From NCBI GenBank assembly GCA_037783415.1, contig JAZGTN010000119.1:186001-250000 (forward strand): a stretch of 64,000 nucleotides of DNA, read 5' to 3'. The DNA is from Leptasterias polaris (lineage: Eukaryota; Echinodermata; Asteroidea; Forcipulatida; Asteriidae). The position numbers were made by a program, and so were the translations under genes. The notes under the pieces were generated by a model that searched no databases, was not told where the DNA came from, and saw only the letters and a list, made by a program, of their open reading frames with translations. Below, piece by piece: positions 53,758 to 64,000 of the stretch. Each line of letters starts with the position of its first letter. Within the stretch, counting starts at the first letter, position 1.

Positions 53758-56700
53758 ATGGGTAACAACAGCTCCAACAGTGACAGTGAATCACCAGGTA
53801 TGTACAGTATTTCTTTCTTATTTGATTTTTTTTATTATCTTTATCCATGATTTCTCTATTCTGCTTCTACTTTTTCTAGCCTATCCATGCTAACCCCATG
53901 TTTGGCCAACACAATTGGGCCTAAGTATTTCTCAGTTCATACTGATCATTAGTTCAAGTTGCGATAATCGTAACCCTCATTCATATCGAAGGTCGGGAAA
54001 ACCCGGCTGTACATGACCAGGGTGTGGTACAAATGTAGACCTACAGACCCAGTAACTGGTGGTGCACGGTACTTGTTTTTTCGAAATTTTGACATCTGCG
54101 CTAATTATTACGACGACGGCAGATGTCAAAATTTCGAAAAACAAGTACAGCACCCAAGTTACTGGGTCTAGTATTATTAATGTAGGTATCATTATGACTG
54201 AGTATTAAAAAACAGAACAGTGGTCAGCCATTCCCCATTGTCAGAGTGGTTTTGAATGATGAGTTGCACTCTGATCTTCCCACAAAATTCGAGTCAATTC
54301 GTACTCGGCAGGCTTTTGGTGTATTTTTAGGCAAAACAAAAAACAAAAAACATGTTTAGTGCCTGCCTTTTTGAAAAAAGTAAGGAGGGCCCTTTTTTGT
54401 TGTTTCTGAAATGGCTGCCCGACTTATATTTCAAGACAAACTGGCCAGGCTATTTTTCAAAACGGTTGCCAGCTTTTTTCAGTGTGCATTTGTGTTTCTG
54501 TTCAGCAGAGTGTGGGTTCGATTCCCGGTCATAACACTTGTGTCCTAAGCAAGACACTACCATTATTGCTTCGTCCTTTGGATGGGCATAAAAAGCCGTG
54601 GGTCCCGTGTGTTGTGTAATGCATGTAAAAGAACCCAGCGCACTTATCGAAAAGAGAAGTGTTCGCCCCAGTGCACTTATCGAAAAGAGAAGTGTTCGCC
54701 CCAGTGCACTTATCGAAAAGAGAAGTGTTCGCCCCAGTGCTCCTGGTTTGATTGGCAGCATATTGCGCCATAGCACCATGTAAACCAATGCAGGAAAATA
54801 CAGACTTGAGCGTCACTGAGTGACGGGTATGAGCGCTTTATAAGAAGCCACTATTATTATTATTATTACGTACGTACGAGGGCTATCTTTCCATCTACTC
54901 TACTTTAAAAAACACATTTCACTCCATTGTACTATTTACTAGTACTAGTCCTCTAGTTAGTCCTGCAGTTTTATTACTTGTAGCTAGTTGGTACTAATTA
55001 GTATTTGAACAAAAATTTTCAGGGATTTTGCGATGTTTTGTGCACATCCATTACTCGGCTTAATTTTTTAAATTTTGGATTGGGGCATTGAAAACATTGA
55101 TATGAAGAGTTTTTAAATTTATTAGGCCAACCTTTTCCTTGACTTTGACGGTATTTCCGATGGAAGTATTTCCTTGCAGGTTTGACAGTGGCTATAAGCA
55201 ACAACCTTTCAGGTTGAGTAAACAAAAAATGTACAATGGGTTCCCTAGATTTTATTAGTTTTTTAATTAAATTTTTCCTTTTTTTTTTTTTATATTTTTT
55301 TTTAACAACATCCAATAGTGCAAGCGCCAATTAAAGGATGGATAAAAGATTTATTAAACACACAAAAAATTAACACTTTATATATTTATATGTTATAATA
55401 AACCACAAGGGAAATTGACTTGGTAAATTTTAAATGATTTTGGGTTGAACAAAGAAAACTTTACTAGTCAATTTTTCTTTGTTCAACAAAAAAACATATG
55501 TTAATATGTTAAAACACAATTAACATGTTCCTACTTTTTCCAAATTGTTATATTCCTGTTCAGGAAACACCTTGGACCTTGATCAGACAGTCTAGGGTTC
55601 GAACCTAACTATTTTGGTACTATTAGGCCTTCACGTTCTCATCAGAAGTATTTTTTTCTCCTCTCTTTCAAGTAGCGAAGCCACTAGTAAGTGACGCTAT
55701 TCAAGACCCGGATGGATTAGCAGACGATGCTGACTCTCTGAAAAGAAAAGGGGGCTCTTTGATACTGCCCGACCAGGAAGGTACGTATCAAGAGGCGTGT
55801 CATGACCACGCTGTCAAGTACGCTGGACTCGAATCTCTGGTGATTCTGACCAGCAGAGCGTGGGTTCGAATCCCAGTCCTGACAATTGCAAGTGTCCTTA
55901 AGCAAGACACTTTATTGCTTCGTTCTTTGGATGGGGCGTAGCTGTAGGTCACCTGTGTTGTGTAATGCACTAAAAAGAACCCAGTTACACTATTTGCTAG
56001 GAGTGCCCCATTGTTTCTGGCAGTGGCTGCTGAATGTGCCAATCACTTTGGAAACCTTTACAAAGTGCTACATAAATTGGTTTGAATTATTGTATTTTGT
56101 TTTGCTTTTTGTGGGGAATTACTTATAATATGCGCAGTGAATTATATTCATAGATGTGGCGCAATATAACTGTCAATTATTATTATAATTAGCCTTTATC
56201 TCTTCTCATCTTTGAAACCATTCCATATACCCAATTTACCCCCAGCATCATGCCCTAACCCATCCCAGCCCTGATCCCAGCCCTGATCCCATCAACCCCA
56301 AATCCCAACCTCATCCCAACTCAACCCAAACCGATGCCTTCATATCTCAACCCCAATCCTTACACTGTCCCATCCCCAAGCCTCTAATTCCCATCCAAAT
56401 CTCCAACAATTTTAACCCCATCCCACTATAAAGCTATCCCAAATCTCATTCCGCCCCATCCCTAGTCTAACCCTCATCCCACTCCACCCCAGTCTTATCC
56501 AAACCTCACCCCATACCAACCTCAACCCACCCGTACACCAGACTAACCACCTCAACCTCATCCCCTCCCAATCCAAACCCCAACCCCACCCCAACTCCAA
56601 CCTCCATCCCATAGTGCTCCCCGACCCATTGTAGCCCTTATTTTCATTCCATCCACCCCAACCCTTGCTCAATCCCAGTCTCCACATTTATCCAACCTCC

Positions 56701-59031
56701 TTATCATCCCAAACCCATCTAAACTTTCTCCAGTTTACCCTAAGAAACCCAGAACACTAATCGCAACCCCAACCTTTACCTCAACCCTTTTACCCACCCT
56801 GACCCTCTCCATCCCCGACCCACCCATAAAATTGTAGTCTCAATTTGCTATTTGTATGTCAATTTGTTTACTTTAGGAAAAGAGTTGAAAAAGAGGCTGT
56901 TTGAACATTACGCATTGTTAGAGGAAGCGGCACTGGGGTATGTCAGGAATCGTAGAGAGACAATCCAACTACTGGAGAGTCTAGCTGATGAGCTTACCAC
57001 TCATCATAGCAATGCACAAGCCGCCAAGGTATCGTTCACAACACACATTCCTCATTATAACACCCCTTACCTGCCTTTTGATTGGTTTAAAGTGCATCAC
57101 ATGATATGTCTTATAACACCCCTTACAAAGATTCTGCCTTCTGATTGGTTTAAAGCACGTCCCATGATATGTCTTATAACACCCCTTACAAAGATTGTGC
57201 CTTTTGATTGGTTTAAAGCGTGTCACATGATATGTCTTATAACACCCCTTAGAAAGATTGTGCCTTTTGATTGGTTTAAAGCGTGTCACTAGATATGTCT
57301 TATAACACCCTTACAAAATTCTTCCTTTTGATTGGTTTAGAGCGTGTCACATGATTTGTCTTATTTTTACTAGAAGGCCGCCATTAAACACCTCTTACAA
57401 AGACTCTGCCTTTTGATTGGTTAAGACGCGTCACATAATATGTCTTATTTTTACAAGAAGGCTGCCATTCTAACACTCCTTAAAAAGATTCTGTCTTTTG
57501 ATTGGTTTAAAGGGCATCACATGATTTGTCTTACTTTTAGAAGGCCGTGCGAACGTGGCGCGCTGTACACGCAGAAAACAAGGTACTATACCCGTAGCAA
57601 CAACAGCTTCTTGGTACCTTAACGTCAAGGCACAATATGTGTATGAGGTTTTATAAAACAAATATTGACTGCTTTTACTCGTGTTAGGTTGAAACTACAA
57701 CTCTGGGTGATCCCCGGAGCGGTCTACTTTCCCTCAACGGGAAAATAGAATGTGCCTAGGATCACCTCGGGCGTCGTAATTTTAACCATAGCACTCGAAG
57801 CAGCCAATATTTGTATACTATCTCACCCTTCCTTCAGCTCCATCAAAACTCAACACTCAAACTGTTTGACCCTAGTCACTGCAGTGTGCCTGAGCCAGTG
57901 TGAAGAATAATCGGTTTGCCTGTGCAGGTTCTCAGTCCAACACCATTCAGTAACTCAACACTCAAACTGATGAACTCTGATGATGAAGTGGTATAACAAA
58001 TCTCAAGTTTACTAGCAGGCATGGAATTTCATATTTGAGAGGGCAAGGCCATTGTAAATCGCCTTTTTGTCATTATGAATAATTGTCTTTATGTTTTCAA
58101 ACTGTCTTTTAATTTGGAAAATTGTACTTTTATTTTGAACTGTCTATTTATTTGATGCTTTGTCTTGTGTCTCCAATAATTGCAGGAAAAAAGGAGAATA
58201 AGATAAGAGTTTTGGGATCAGCTTACATTAAAACTAAAAAAAAGATGTTCTAAGTGTTTTCCGGTGTGCCTTTGAACAAATTTGAAGCCTCTACCATCAA
58301 GTTTTGAAGTGTCATTACAAGTCAGTTTGGTTGATAAGTAGTTTGCAATCATGTGTTTTCTTTTTCCTTTTGTCTAGATTTCCGGAGGAGTGGCCGGGAT
58401 AGTTGGATCCGGTCTGGCAATCGGTGGATTTGCGGCATCATTCTTCACATTTGGGATCTCCCTCGGATTGGTGGCTGCTGGAGCTGTAATCGGTGGTGCC
58501 GGTGGGTTAACTGCAGTTGGTGGAATCATGACAGAGGTGATTTCCTCGAAGTTGACGAGCAACAAGGCCAAGGAGATTCTTCTGCAAGACAACAACTCGT
58601 GTAATTTGTTTGTCGAAGCCTTGAAGAGTGTTGAAGCATCACATAAAAATCTGCTCAACACTGTGCGAGTCTCGGGCGGAATTATCGGAGGCGGTAAAAA
58701 CGTCCTTAACGTCGTCAATTCAGTGACTGACATGGTGAAAGTGAGCTCGCTGAGTGTGGAAGCAGCAGAAGGCTTTGGGCGAACTGCTTTTAGGGCAGCA
58801 TCAGCGGCGGGTAAGGGCGTTGCGATTGCCAGCGTCGTGCTAAGCGTGGTTACGATCCCCATTGATTTGTACATTATCATATCATCTGCACAGTACTTGC
58901 ACAGCAAAACAATCCCAGAGGTCGCCCGAGAGATTTATCGCATCATTGATGAACTGGACTGCCCCACGGAGAAGGCAATCAAACTCAGCATTTCTGAAAT
59001 GAAATGCAGACAACTGAAATGTATCGTGTAG
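53758..59031 (+). CDS. apolipoprotein L-like protein
   Basis: Four exons: 53758-53797, 55673-55780, 56877-57028, 58378-59031 (TAG at 59029). Phases agree and the product is 317 residues. Residues 1-6 are MGNNSS, a fit to the N-myristoylation pattern (Gly2, Ser6). Residues ~72-100 are an amphipathic helix (LLEEAALGYVRNRRETIQLLES is split across it). Residues 101-151 form a long Gly/Ala-rich hydrophobic hairpin (VAGIVGSGLAIGGFAASFF, then SLGLVAAGAVIGGAGG), the hallmark of the apolipoprotein L domain. A second hydrophobic stretch lies at ~246-270, followed by an amphipathic tail. There is no signal peptide, so an intracellular, membrane-associated protein like most vertebrate APOLs is likely. 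Vertebrate APOLs bind lipid and some form ion channels; whether this one does is not shown. Introns carry a SINE, a C-rich tract and a 63-bp tandem repeat. Confidence 0.85.
54045..54169. mobile_element. short hairpin MITE, GACCCAGTAACT ends
   Basis: The two halves are near-perfect inverted copies, including GTACTTGTTTTTCGAAAT and TTTTGACATCTGC, with a short central spacer around 54100-54118. Confidence 0.8.
54489..54868 (+). mobile_element. tRNA-Leu-derived SINE, 5' truncated, with internal 33-bp triplication
   Basis: Starts within the tRNA part (TGTTTCTGTTCAGCAGAG) and ends with (ATT)n. The segment GCACTTATCGAAAAGAGAAG is present three times in tandem at 54638-54736. Confidence 0.85.
55794..56190 (+). 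mobile_element. tRNA-Leu-derived SINE in intron 2 of the ApoL-like gene
   Basis: Begins GCGTGTCATGACCACGCTG, only 13 bases past the exon 2 donor; B box GGGTTCGAATCCCAG; tail ATTATTATTAT. Confidence 0.8.
56220..56830. repeat. C-rich, strand-asymmetric tract in intron 2 of the ApoL-like gene
   Basis: Irregular CCCAACC / CATCCCA words for about 600 bases with almost no G. No fixed period is seen. Confidence 0.85.
57057..57535. repeat. 63-bp tandem repeat in intron 3 of the ApoL-like gene
   Basis: About seven to eight units with CTTTTGATTGGTTTAAAGCG and CACATGATATGTCTTATAAC; the last units carry an inserted TTTTTACTAGAAGGCCGCC. Confidence 0.85.
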
Positions 59032-59413
59032 TCTAAAACCCCATAGACTGCAACCATCCTACGATATCTTTTTATCTGTTTTTTTTTCTGTTATTTAAAA
59101 TTACGCTATTAACTGAGGTGCATGTCGAAGATATTTGCTTATAAAAAAGTTGCATCCCCTTTTAGGTGAATCCTGGCTGCCGCTTCCCAGGTTGTTTAAT
59201 TGGTTGTTATCCCTGGCTCCACAACAGCTAACTGTTGCATGGTTTCCGACTTTCACCCCAAAATCAAAGATTTAGACAAAATAGGGAGACCATAGGGCTA
59301 TGATTTGGCAGTTGGCAGTTCGCCGGCTCGTTAGTATTTCTCTTTTTTCAATCCAAAATATTTCTCAATCTCAAAAAAGTTACCCATCCCAGTTTCCCTT
59401 AATATTGTAACAT

Positions 59414-59634
59414 TTAACCCTCTTGCTGTCTGACCATTCAATACCATTCACTGTGGTTTTGAAGGATAGATAAGCTATGCCAGCCTTGCAATATGATACC
59501 ATGAGGGAATGCATGTACACAGTACGCAGTTAGTTCTGTGCACAGTTGTGCCACCATACACAACTTTGGCAGTTGAATGGTTTCAAATGGTTGGTCAACT
59601 CACTTGAAAATGTTGCGAACAGTAGGAGGGTTAA
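59414..59634. mobile_element. MITE, ACCCTC family, TTAA ends
   Basis: Begins TTAACCCTCTTGCTGTCTG and ends TAGGAGGGTTAA; related to 27391-27649. Confidence 0.7.
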
Positions 59635-59770
59635 AGACAAAACTAACTGTAAGTCACAAAACTTGGCCTTTGCATGAAAGTGGCTGCTGTATAAACGTAA
59701 ACTGTACACTGTACACTTAGACTCTCAAGAAAGCCCCTCTCTCAAAAGTGACTCCTCAATGACAATAGAT

Positions 59771-59922
59771 CGATCCATTAAGCCCCGCCTCCTTACGAGT
59801 TGACCAATCACAGCTGCGAAACCCGATCACCATTAGTGCAAAGATCACCAAACGGCTCAAATGGTGATCAGATTTCGCGGTTGTGATTGGTCAATGAGAA
59901 ATGGGCGTGGCTTAATGGATCG
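59771..59922. mobile_element. hairpin MITE, CGATCCATTAAGCC ends
   Basis: Left CGATCCATTAAGCC..., GACCAATCACA; right complement TGTGATTGGTC ... GGCTTAATGGATCG. Imperfect stem about 65 bp per arm. Confidence 0.75.
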
Positions 59923-60398
59923 GTGTATTTGAGGCAGTATTATACAACCTAAAATTGATGAAAGGCCGTGTTGTACAATCCTACAATTCAACAAGAAGTT
60001 TGGTATCAGATTACGGGTTGGCTGCAATAACAATTTGCAACAAGCTGAAAGAAATTAAAAATAGACCTATATTATGATGTTTTACGTAAGACCATAGAGC
60101 AAGTGGTAAGACCTACATGTCACAAAACTGTAGCATGCCGTGTGTTTTCTTTAAAAATGTAACAAATAGCAAGAAACATTGCCATTAAAATCCCAATGAA
60201 ATCTAAACACCACATGATGTGAGTTCATGATCTGTTCTCCATTATTTATTAAACTCAATCCTCATCACTCAATATTTGCGTGTGGATGGAGGAAACGTTA
60301 GAGTTGACTTGATTTCAAGTCTGAGATCGCGGTTATTTCTCTGCATCAGCCACGCAATATCCACAAGAGGGCGCTATTTCAGGTAGACTAAAAACCAT

Positions 60399-61310
60399 AT
60401 GGTGGCCCTGAAGGGACATCGCATATCGCATACGTGTGCGCACACGTATGCAATGTCGTGAAACAATTCGCGAATATGTGCGCACACGTATGCAATGTCG
60501 TGAAACAATTCGCGAATATGTGCGCACACGTATGCAATGTCGTGAAACAATTCGCGAATATGTGCGCACACGTATGCAATGTCGTGAAACAATTCGCGAA
60601 TATGTGCGCACACGTATGCAATGTCGTGAAACAAATCGCGAATATGTGCGCACACGTATGCAATGTCGTGAAACAAATCGCGAATATGTGCACACACGTA
60701 TGCAATGTCGTGAAACAAATCGCGAATGTGTGCGCACACGAGTGCGAATATATTTGCAATGTCGTGAACGTTTATTGCATACCAAGTTGCATACCTTTGG
60801 GATGATGTCATAGTTGCAGACAATTTGTTAGAGACCTAGGGAGTACGTGGCGCTACAGTCAGGCTCCTGTAAGCATGGCTAAAAGAAATACGCCACCCGC
60901 CTCGCTTGCCTCACAACAATGACTACCGCTGCAATGACTACCGCTAATCTCACTGTAGGCAAGAAACCCCCCAGATCATTAGACATTTTATTCAAAGGTA
61001 TGCAACTTGGTATGCAATAAACGTTCACGACATTGCAAATATATTTGCAGACGTGTGCGCACATATGCGCGAATTGTTTCACGACATTGCATACCGTGTG
61101 CGCACACATTCGCGATTTGTTTCACGACATTGCATACGTGTGCGCACACATTCGCGATTTGTTTCACGACATTGCGTACGTGTGCGCACATATTCGCGAA
61201 TTGTTTCACGACATTGCATACGTGTGCGCACATATTCGCGAATTGTTTCACGACATTGCATACGTGTGCGCACACGTATGCGATATGCGATGTCCCTTCA
61301 GGGCCACCAT
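60399..61310. mobile_element. foldback (TU-like) transposable element
   Basis: Inverted arms 60399-60799 and 60994-61310 share ends ATGGTGGCCCTGAAGGGACA and are filled with 42-bp tandem repeats (GTGCGCACACGTATGCAATG followed by TCGTGAAACAATTCGCGAAT). There are about seven full units at left and five at right. The loop (60800-60993) is unique. Flanks are AAAACCAT (60391-60398) and AAAACCAC (61311-61318), an 8-bp target duplication with one mismatch. Sea urchin TU elements have this plan. Confidence 0.85.
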
Positions 61311-61560
61311 AAAACCACGATCACAGACTTGGAACCGAGTCTAACGTTGGGGTTGCTCGTGCTCAGTTTATACTACCCCCTTGATTATATCCCTGGCAGC
61401 CCCTCGTATTTCAGGAGTCTTACACTGTAATATACAAATGGCGTTTATAACATAAACACATTTCTTAGCACCTTGCTTGTACCCACTTTTTTTTTCACAC
61501 GTTAAGCCATCAACGTGTTTAGATTCTGAGTATCTGTGACATAGTTACCCCGAGACATGG

Positions 61561-61591
<31 letters not shown>

Positions 61592-61883
61592 TTTCGTCTT
61601 ATTTAACCAGGGTAGCCCCTTCAGTTTTCAATGAATCGTTCTCCCTGGGTGCCCTGGATAAATACAATAAAAATACACAATAATACAATAAAAATACACA
61701 ATAATACAAAACAATGACAGCTAAGATTAACCTACAAAAGAACACAATAAAGAAATTCAAAATTCAAAATATTAAAACACAGATACAAATCCAAAATGTA
61801 GAGATCAGCCATCCACTACCCTTTCGTCCAATACAGCCGTTCAAAAGTACCCATGTTTTTACATAATTTAATACTTGGATTGA

Positions 61884-62254
61884 AGAGAGTGTGGGTTCGA
61901 GTCCCGGTCGTGGCACTTGTGTCCTTAAGCAAGACACTTGACCATTGTTGCTTCGTCCTTCGGATGGGACGTAAAGCCATTGGTCCCGTGTGTTGTGTAA
62001 TGCACGTAAAAGAACCCAGTGCACTTATCGGAAAGAGAAGGGGTTCGTCCCGGTGTTCCTGGTTTGATCGGCTGCATATTGCGCCACAGCACCTTGTAAA
62101 CCGTTACATGGTGCTATGTAAAGGAAAAGGTCTCAAACTTCAAAAAGTAGCTCCACATATATACCTTGCAGGAAAATACTGACTGTTGAAGCGCCTTGAG
62201 CGTCACTGAGTGACGGATATGAGCGCTATATAAGAAGCCACTATTATATTATTA
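61884..62254 (+). mobile_element. tRNA-Leu-derived SINE, 5' truncated
   Basis: Carries the intact 3' body: TGCATATTGCGCCACAGC, ACATGGTGCTATGTAAAGG, GAGCGTCACTGAGTGACGG, then ATTATATTATT. This is the reference for the ancestor of the 78-bp array. A fragment of the same 3' end lies at 11384-11515. Confidence 0.85.
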
Positions 62255-62831
62255 ATTCGGGATCTTTTTTTAACTAGCAAATTAAAATGTTTATTTTGAA
62301 TGTCCGCCCAACGGTAATGAAATATTTTCGGCCGTTATGTAACATTGAATATAAGAGTGGCTAAAACCTTAAAAAAAGACACAGCGATTAAGATTTTATT
62401 TTCATCAAGCGAGTTCAAAAGAGGATGAGACTTAAATTTAAGACTCACAAAAACAGTCATTATTATTTCAGACCAAATTGCACTAGCGGATTACAATAGC
62501 ATGTCACAAATTAACACAGTATTTGCGTTGAGATACCAGTTAATAAAATCTAAATTTAAAAAGTTATGTTAAGCATTAGTTGTGAGATGCGAAACCTCGT
62601 CTTTTCTCTTATTACTTATGACCTTCGTTTTATAATCGTTAGCCTTATTATCAATTCCTTAATAAAATAAAGAAAAGTAAATCAGGTTTCAAATTGATTT
62701 TACTTTCTCTTCGGCTCACAATGGCAATAATTTGCTCGTATACTTTCGTAACAGTATTGTGTTGAATATAAAAACCGAAGCTTATCAGTTTGCACATCTT
62801 TCCGTTAATGTGACGGTGAGAATTTGAGAAA

Positions 62832-63858
62832 TTAAAAATTTTCCATCATATCGACAGTCATTACGAAATTATCGTTGGGCTTCTCCAGCTTATCCACGGC
62901 GATGTAATGCTGTAAGAGGTAAAAAAGACAAAACGACACTTTAGAGGGTCTGTGTGTACGTTTGGTTATCACTCTTAATTAATGGCAATACCAACTTACT
63001 TGGTTAGAAGTACAGCAGCTTTCGATAGTATAAAGTACTTTGAGAATCATTTCACTTCGAAGTAATGTGGTTATAGTTCATAGTTCATAGTTCATAGGTA
63101 GGTATGTTTGTATGTGTATCATTATATAGTCTGCTTTAAAAACACCTTGCCAATGATATTCATTTGATAACAATAGCCCAACGTGCCCTATCCGAAGGCA
63201 ACAGGTTCAACGGCGATCTGACAGATTTGTTTTAAACAATAACAACAAGAAAGATAGTGTCAGCAATAATGATTTCTCAACTTGAATGGGAACAGCTGGA
63301 ACTTCGGAGGGCCATCCAACGATTGTCACTTCTTTACAAATCTGTCCACAAGCTCGTTGCCATAGACACTGATTCATACCAGACCAATTAAGTATGTGGG
63401 GACGGGGTTGAAACGGCTGCGACTGCCTTCTTAAAGCACCCTGCACATAAAGACTGTTACAAATTTTCCTTCCTCCCAAGATCATTTTGCAGAATGGAAC
63501 AAGCTACAAGATATTCACCAAACACCAATTATAGCTATTTTTTAAGGAAAACTTCAAGCAATGGACATGGGTAACATAATCAGGGTGGCCCACTTTATGA
63601 AAATCTCGCTGCTCAGTCACCTGCATGTGTGTACATCCCGATATGTGGAGATTATATGCAGTATTTCACCAGAACCAGAACAAGAACGTATGTGTCCCTT
63701 TAAGTTCTCACACAATCAAATAACTAAGAATACAAAGATAGGAGGAAGGGTGTCTCACCTGGTCGTCGTTTAGAAACTCGGTCAATTGTTCGTAGATACT
63801 CTGGAAGCTTGGTCTACTGGAGGGAACCTCATGCCAGCAGTTTAGCATCATGTCATAC
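62832..63858 (-). CDS. receptor-type tyrosine kinase, last two exons (5' part off the window)
   Basis: Exon 63858-63759 encodes YDMMLNCWHEVPSS and RPSFQSIYEQLTEFLNDDQ, which is the C-lobe end of a tyrosine kinase domain (the CW-x6-RP-x-F signature, subdomain XI). It enters in phase 2 and leaves in phase 0. The terminal exon 62909-62832 encodes HYIAVDKLEKPND and ends MMENF-stop (TAA 62834-62832). The tail with Tyr just after the kinase (HYIAVD) resembles FGFR/VEGFR-class receptors, where EYLDL or DYIVL follows at this place. Cytoplasmic Tec-family kinases have a similar CWHE block, so the receptor class is a best guess. Upstream exons must lie beyond 64000. Confidence 0.8.
62910..63758 (-). 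other. intron of the tyrosine kinase gene
   Basis: I see no coding exon here. The stretch includes a TTCATAGTTCATAGTTCATAG triplet run near 63076 and otherwise unique sequence. Splice sites at both ends fit the exons described for the kinase. Confidence 0.6.
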
Positions 63859-64000
63859 CTATCAATTACAAGAAAGATGTTGCAATTTGAGACTTTGAGA
63901 CGCTAGGTGGTGGCAACAGAAATCTTTGAAGAAAAATCTACCCAAAACATTTTGTTGTTTGGTTTTAAAATCACTATTGACAATAGACCCTTCCCACGAA

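Larger units (their letters stand above)
59032..62831. other. intergenic region between the ApoL-like and kinase genes
   Basis: Holds two MITEs, the foldback element and a SINE, listed separately. 62255-62831 is AT-rich with no feature I recognise. Confidence 0.5.

Noticed and set aside
57057..57535. Open frame continuing exon 3 of the ApoL-like gene (TPLTKIVPFDWFKACH repeats)
   Set aside because: It lies after a donor at 57029, consists of a 63-bp tandem repeat, and the exon 3 to exon 4 junction in phase 0 restores the family protein without it.
60333..61430. Overlapping 95-150 codon ORFs rich in Cys/His/Arg on both strands
   Set aside because: They are readings of the 42-bp repeat in the foldback element; the period is a multiple of three, so several frames stay open by default.

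Overview
This window is animal nuclear DNA from a marine invertebrate deuterostome, most likely an echinoderm. The evidence is that genes are split into many small exons with GT/AG introns, that coding content is sparse, and that tRNA-derived SINEs, short inverted-repeat elements (MITEs), satellites and a TU-like foldback element are dense. The exact species cannot be read from the sequence. No bacterial operons, CRISPR arrays or rRNA genes are present.

Layout. (1) 2203-9227, plus strand: the 3' seven coding exons of a KIAA0930 homologue (5' end off the window). (2) 9228-17221: intergenic, packed with MITEs and a ~176-bp AT-rich satellite. (3) 17222-32414, minus strand: a 16-coding-exon gene for a Ser/Pro-rich protein of about 1290 residues that I cannot name. 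Its N-terminal part contains what looks like a divergent basic helix-loop-helix. A 5' UTR exon lies near 33386-33480. (4) 34691-47802, plus strand: a HAD-family phosphoglycolate / pyridoxal phosphatase (PGP/PDXP family), head-to-head with gene 3. It carries two tandem versions of one cap-domain exon that reading frame forces to be mutually exclusive. Its next intron holds 47 copies of a 78-bp minisatellite grown from inside a SINE. (5) 47803-53757: repeats, with a LINE 3' fragment between perfect 61-bp inverted repeats. (6) 53758-59031, plus strand: a four-exon apolipoprotein L-like gene with a possible N-myristoylation signal. (7) 60399-61310: a foldback transposon with 42-bp repeats in inverted arms. 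(8) 62832-63858, minus strand: the last two exons of a receptor-type tyrosine kinase.

The genes are functionally unrelated neighbours. The most interesting item is the phosphatase: isoforms with exon 6a or 6b would differ only in the cap segment that sets substrate choice in this family, one version resembling PGP and the other leaning towards PDXP (chronophin). The second is the SINE-born minisatellite, which is open in one frame on both strands and so yields long false ORFs.
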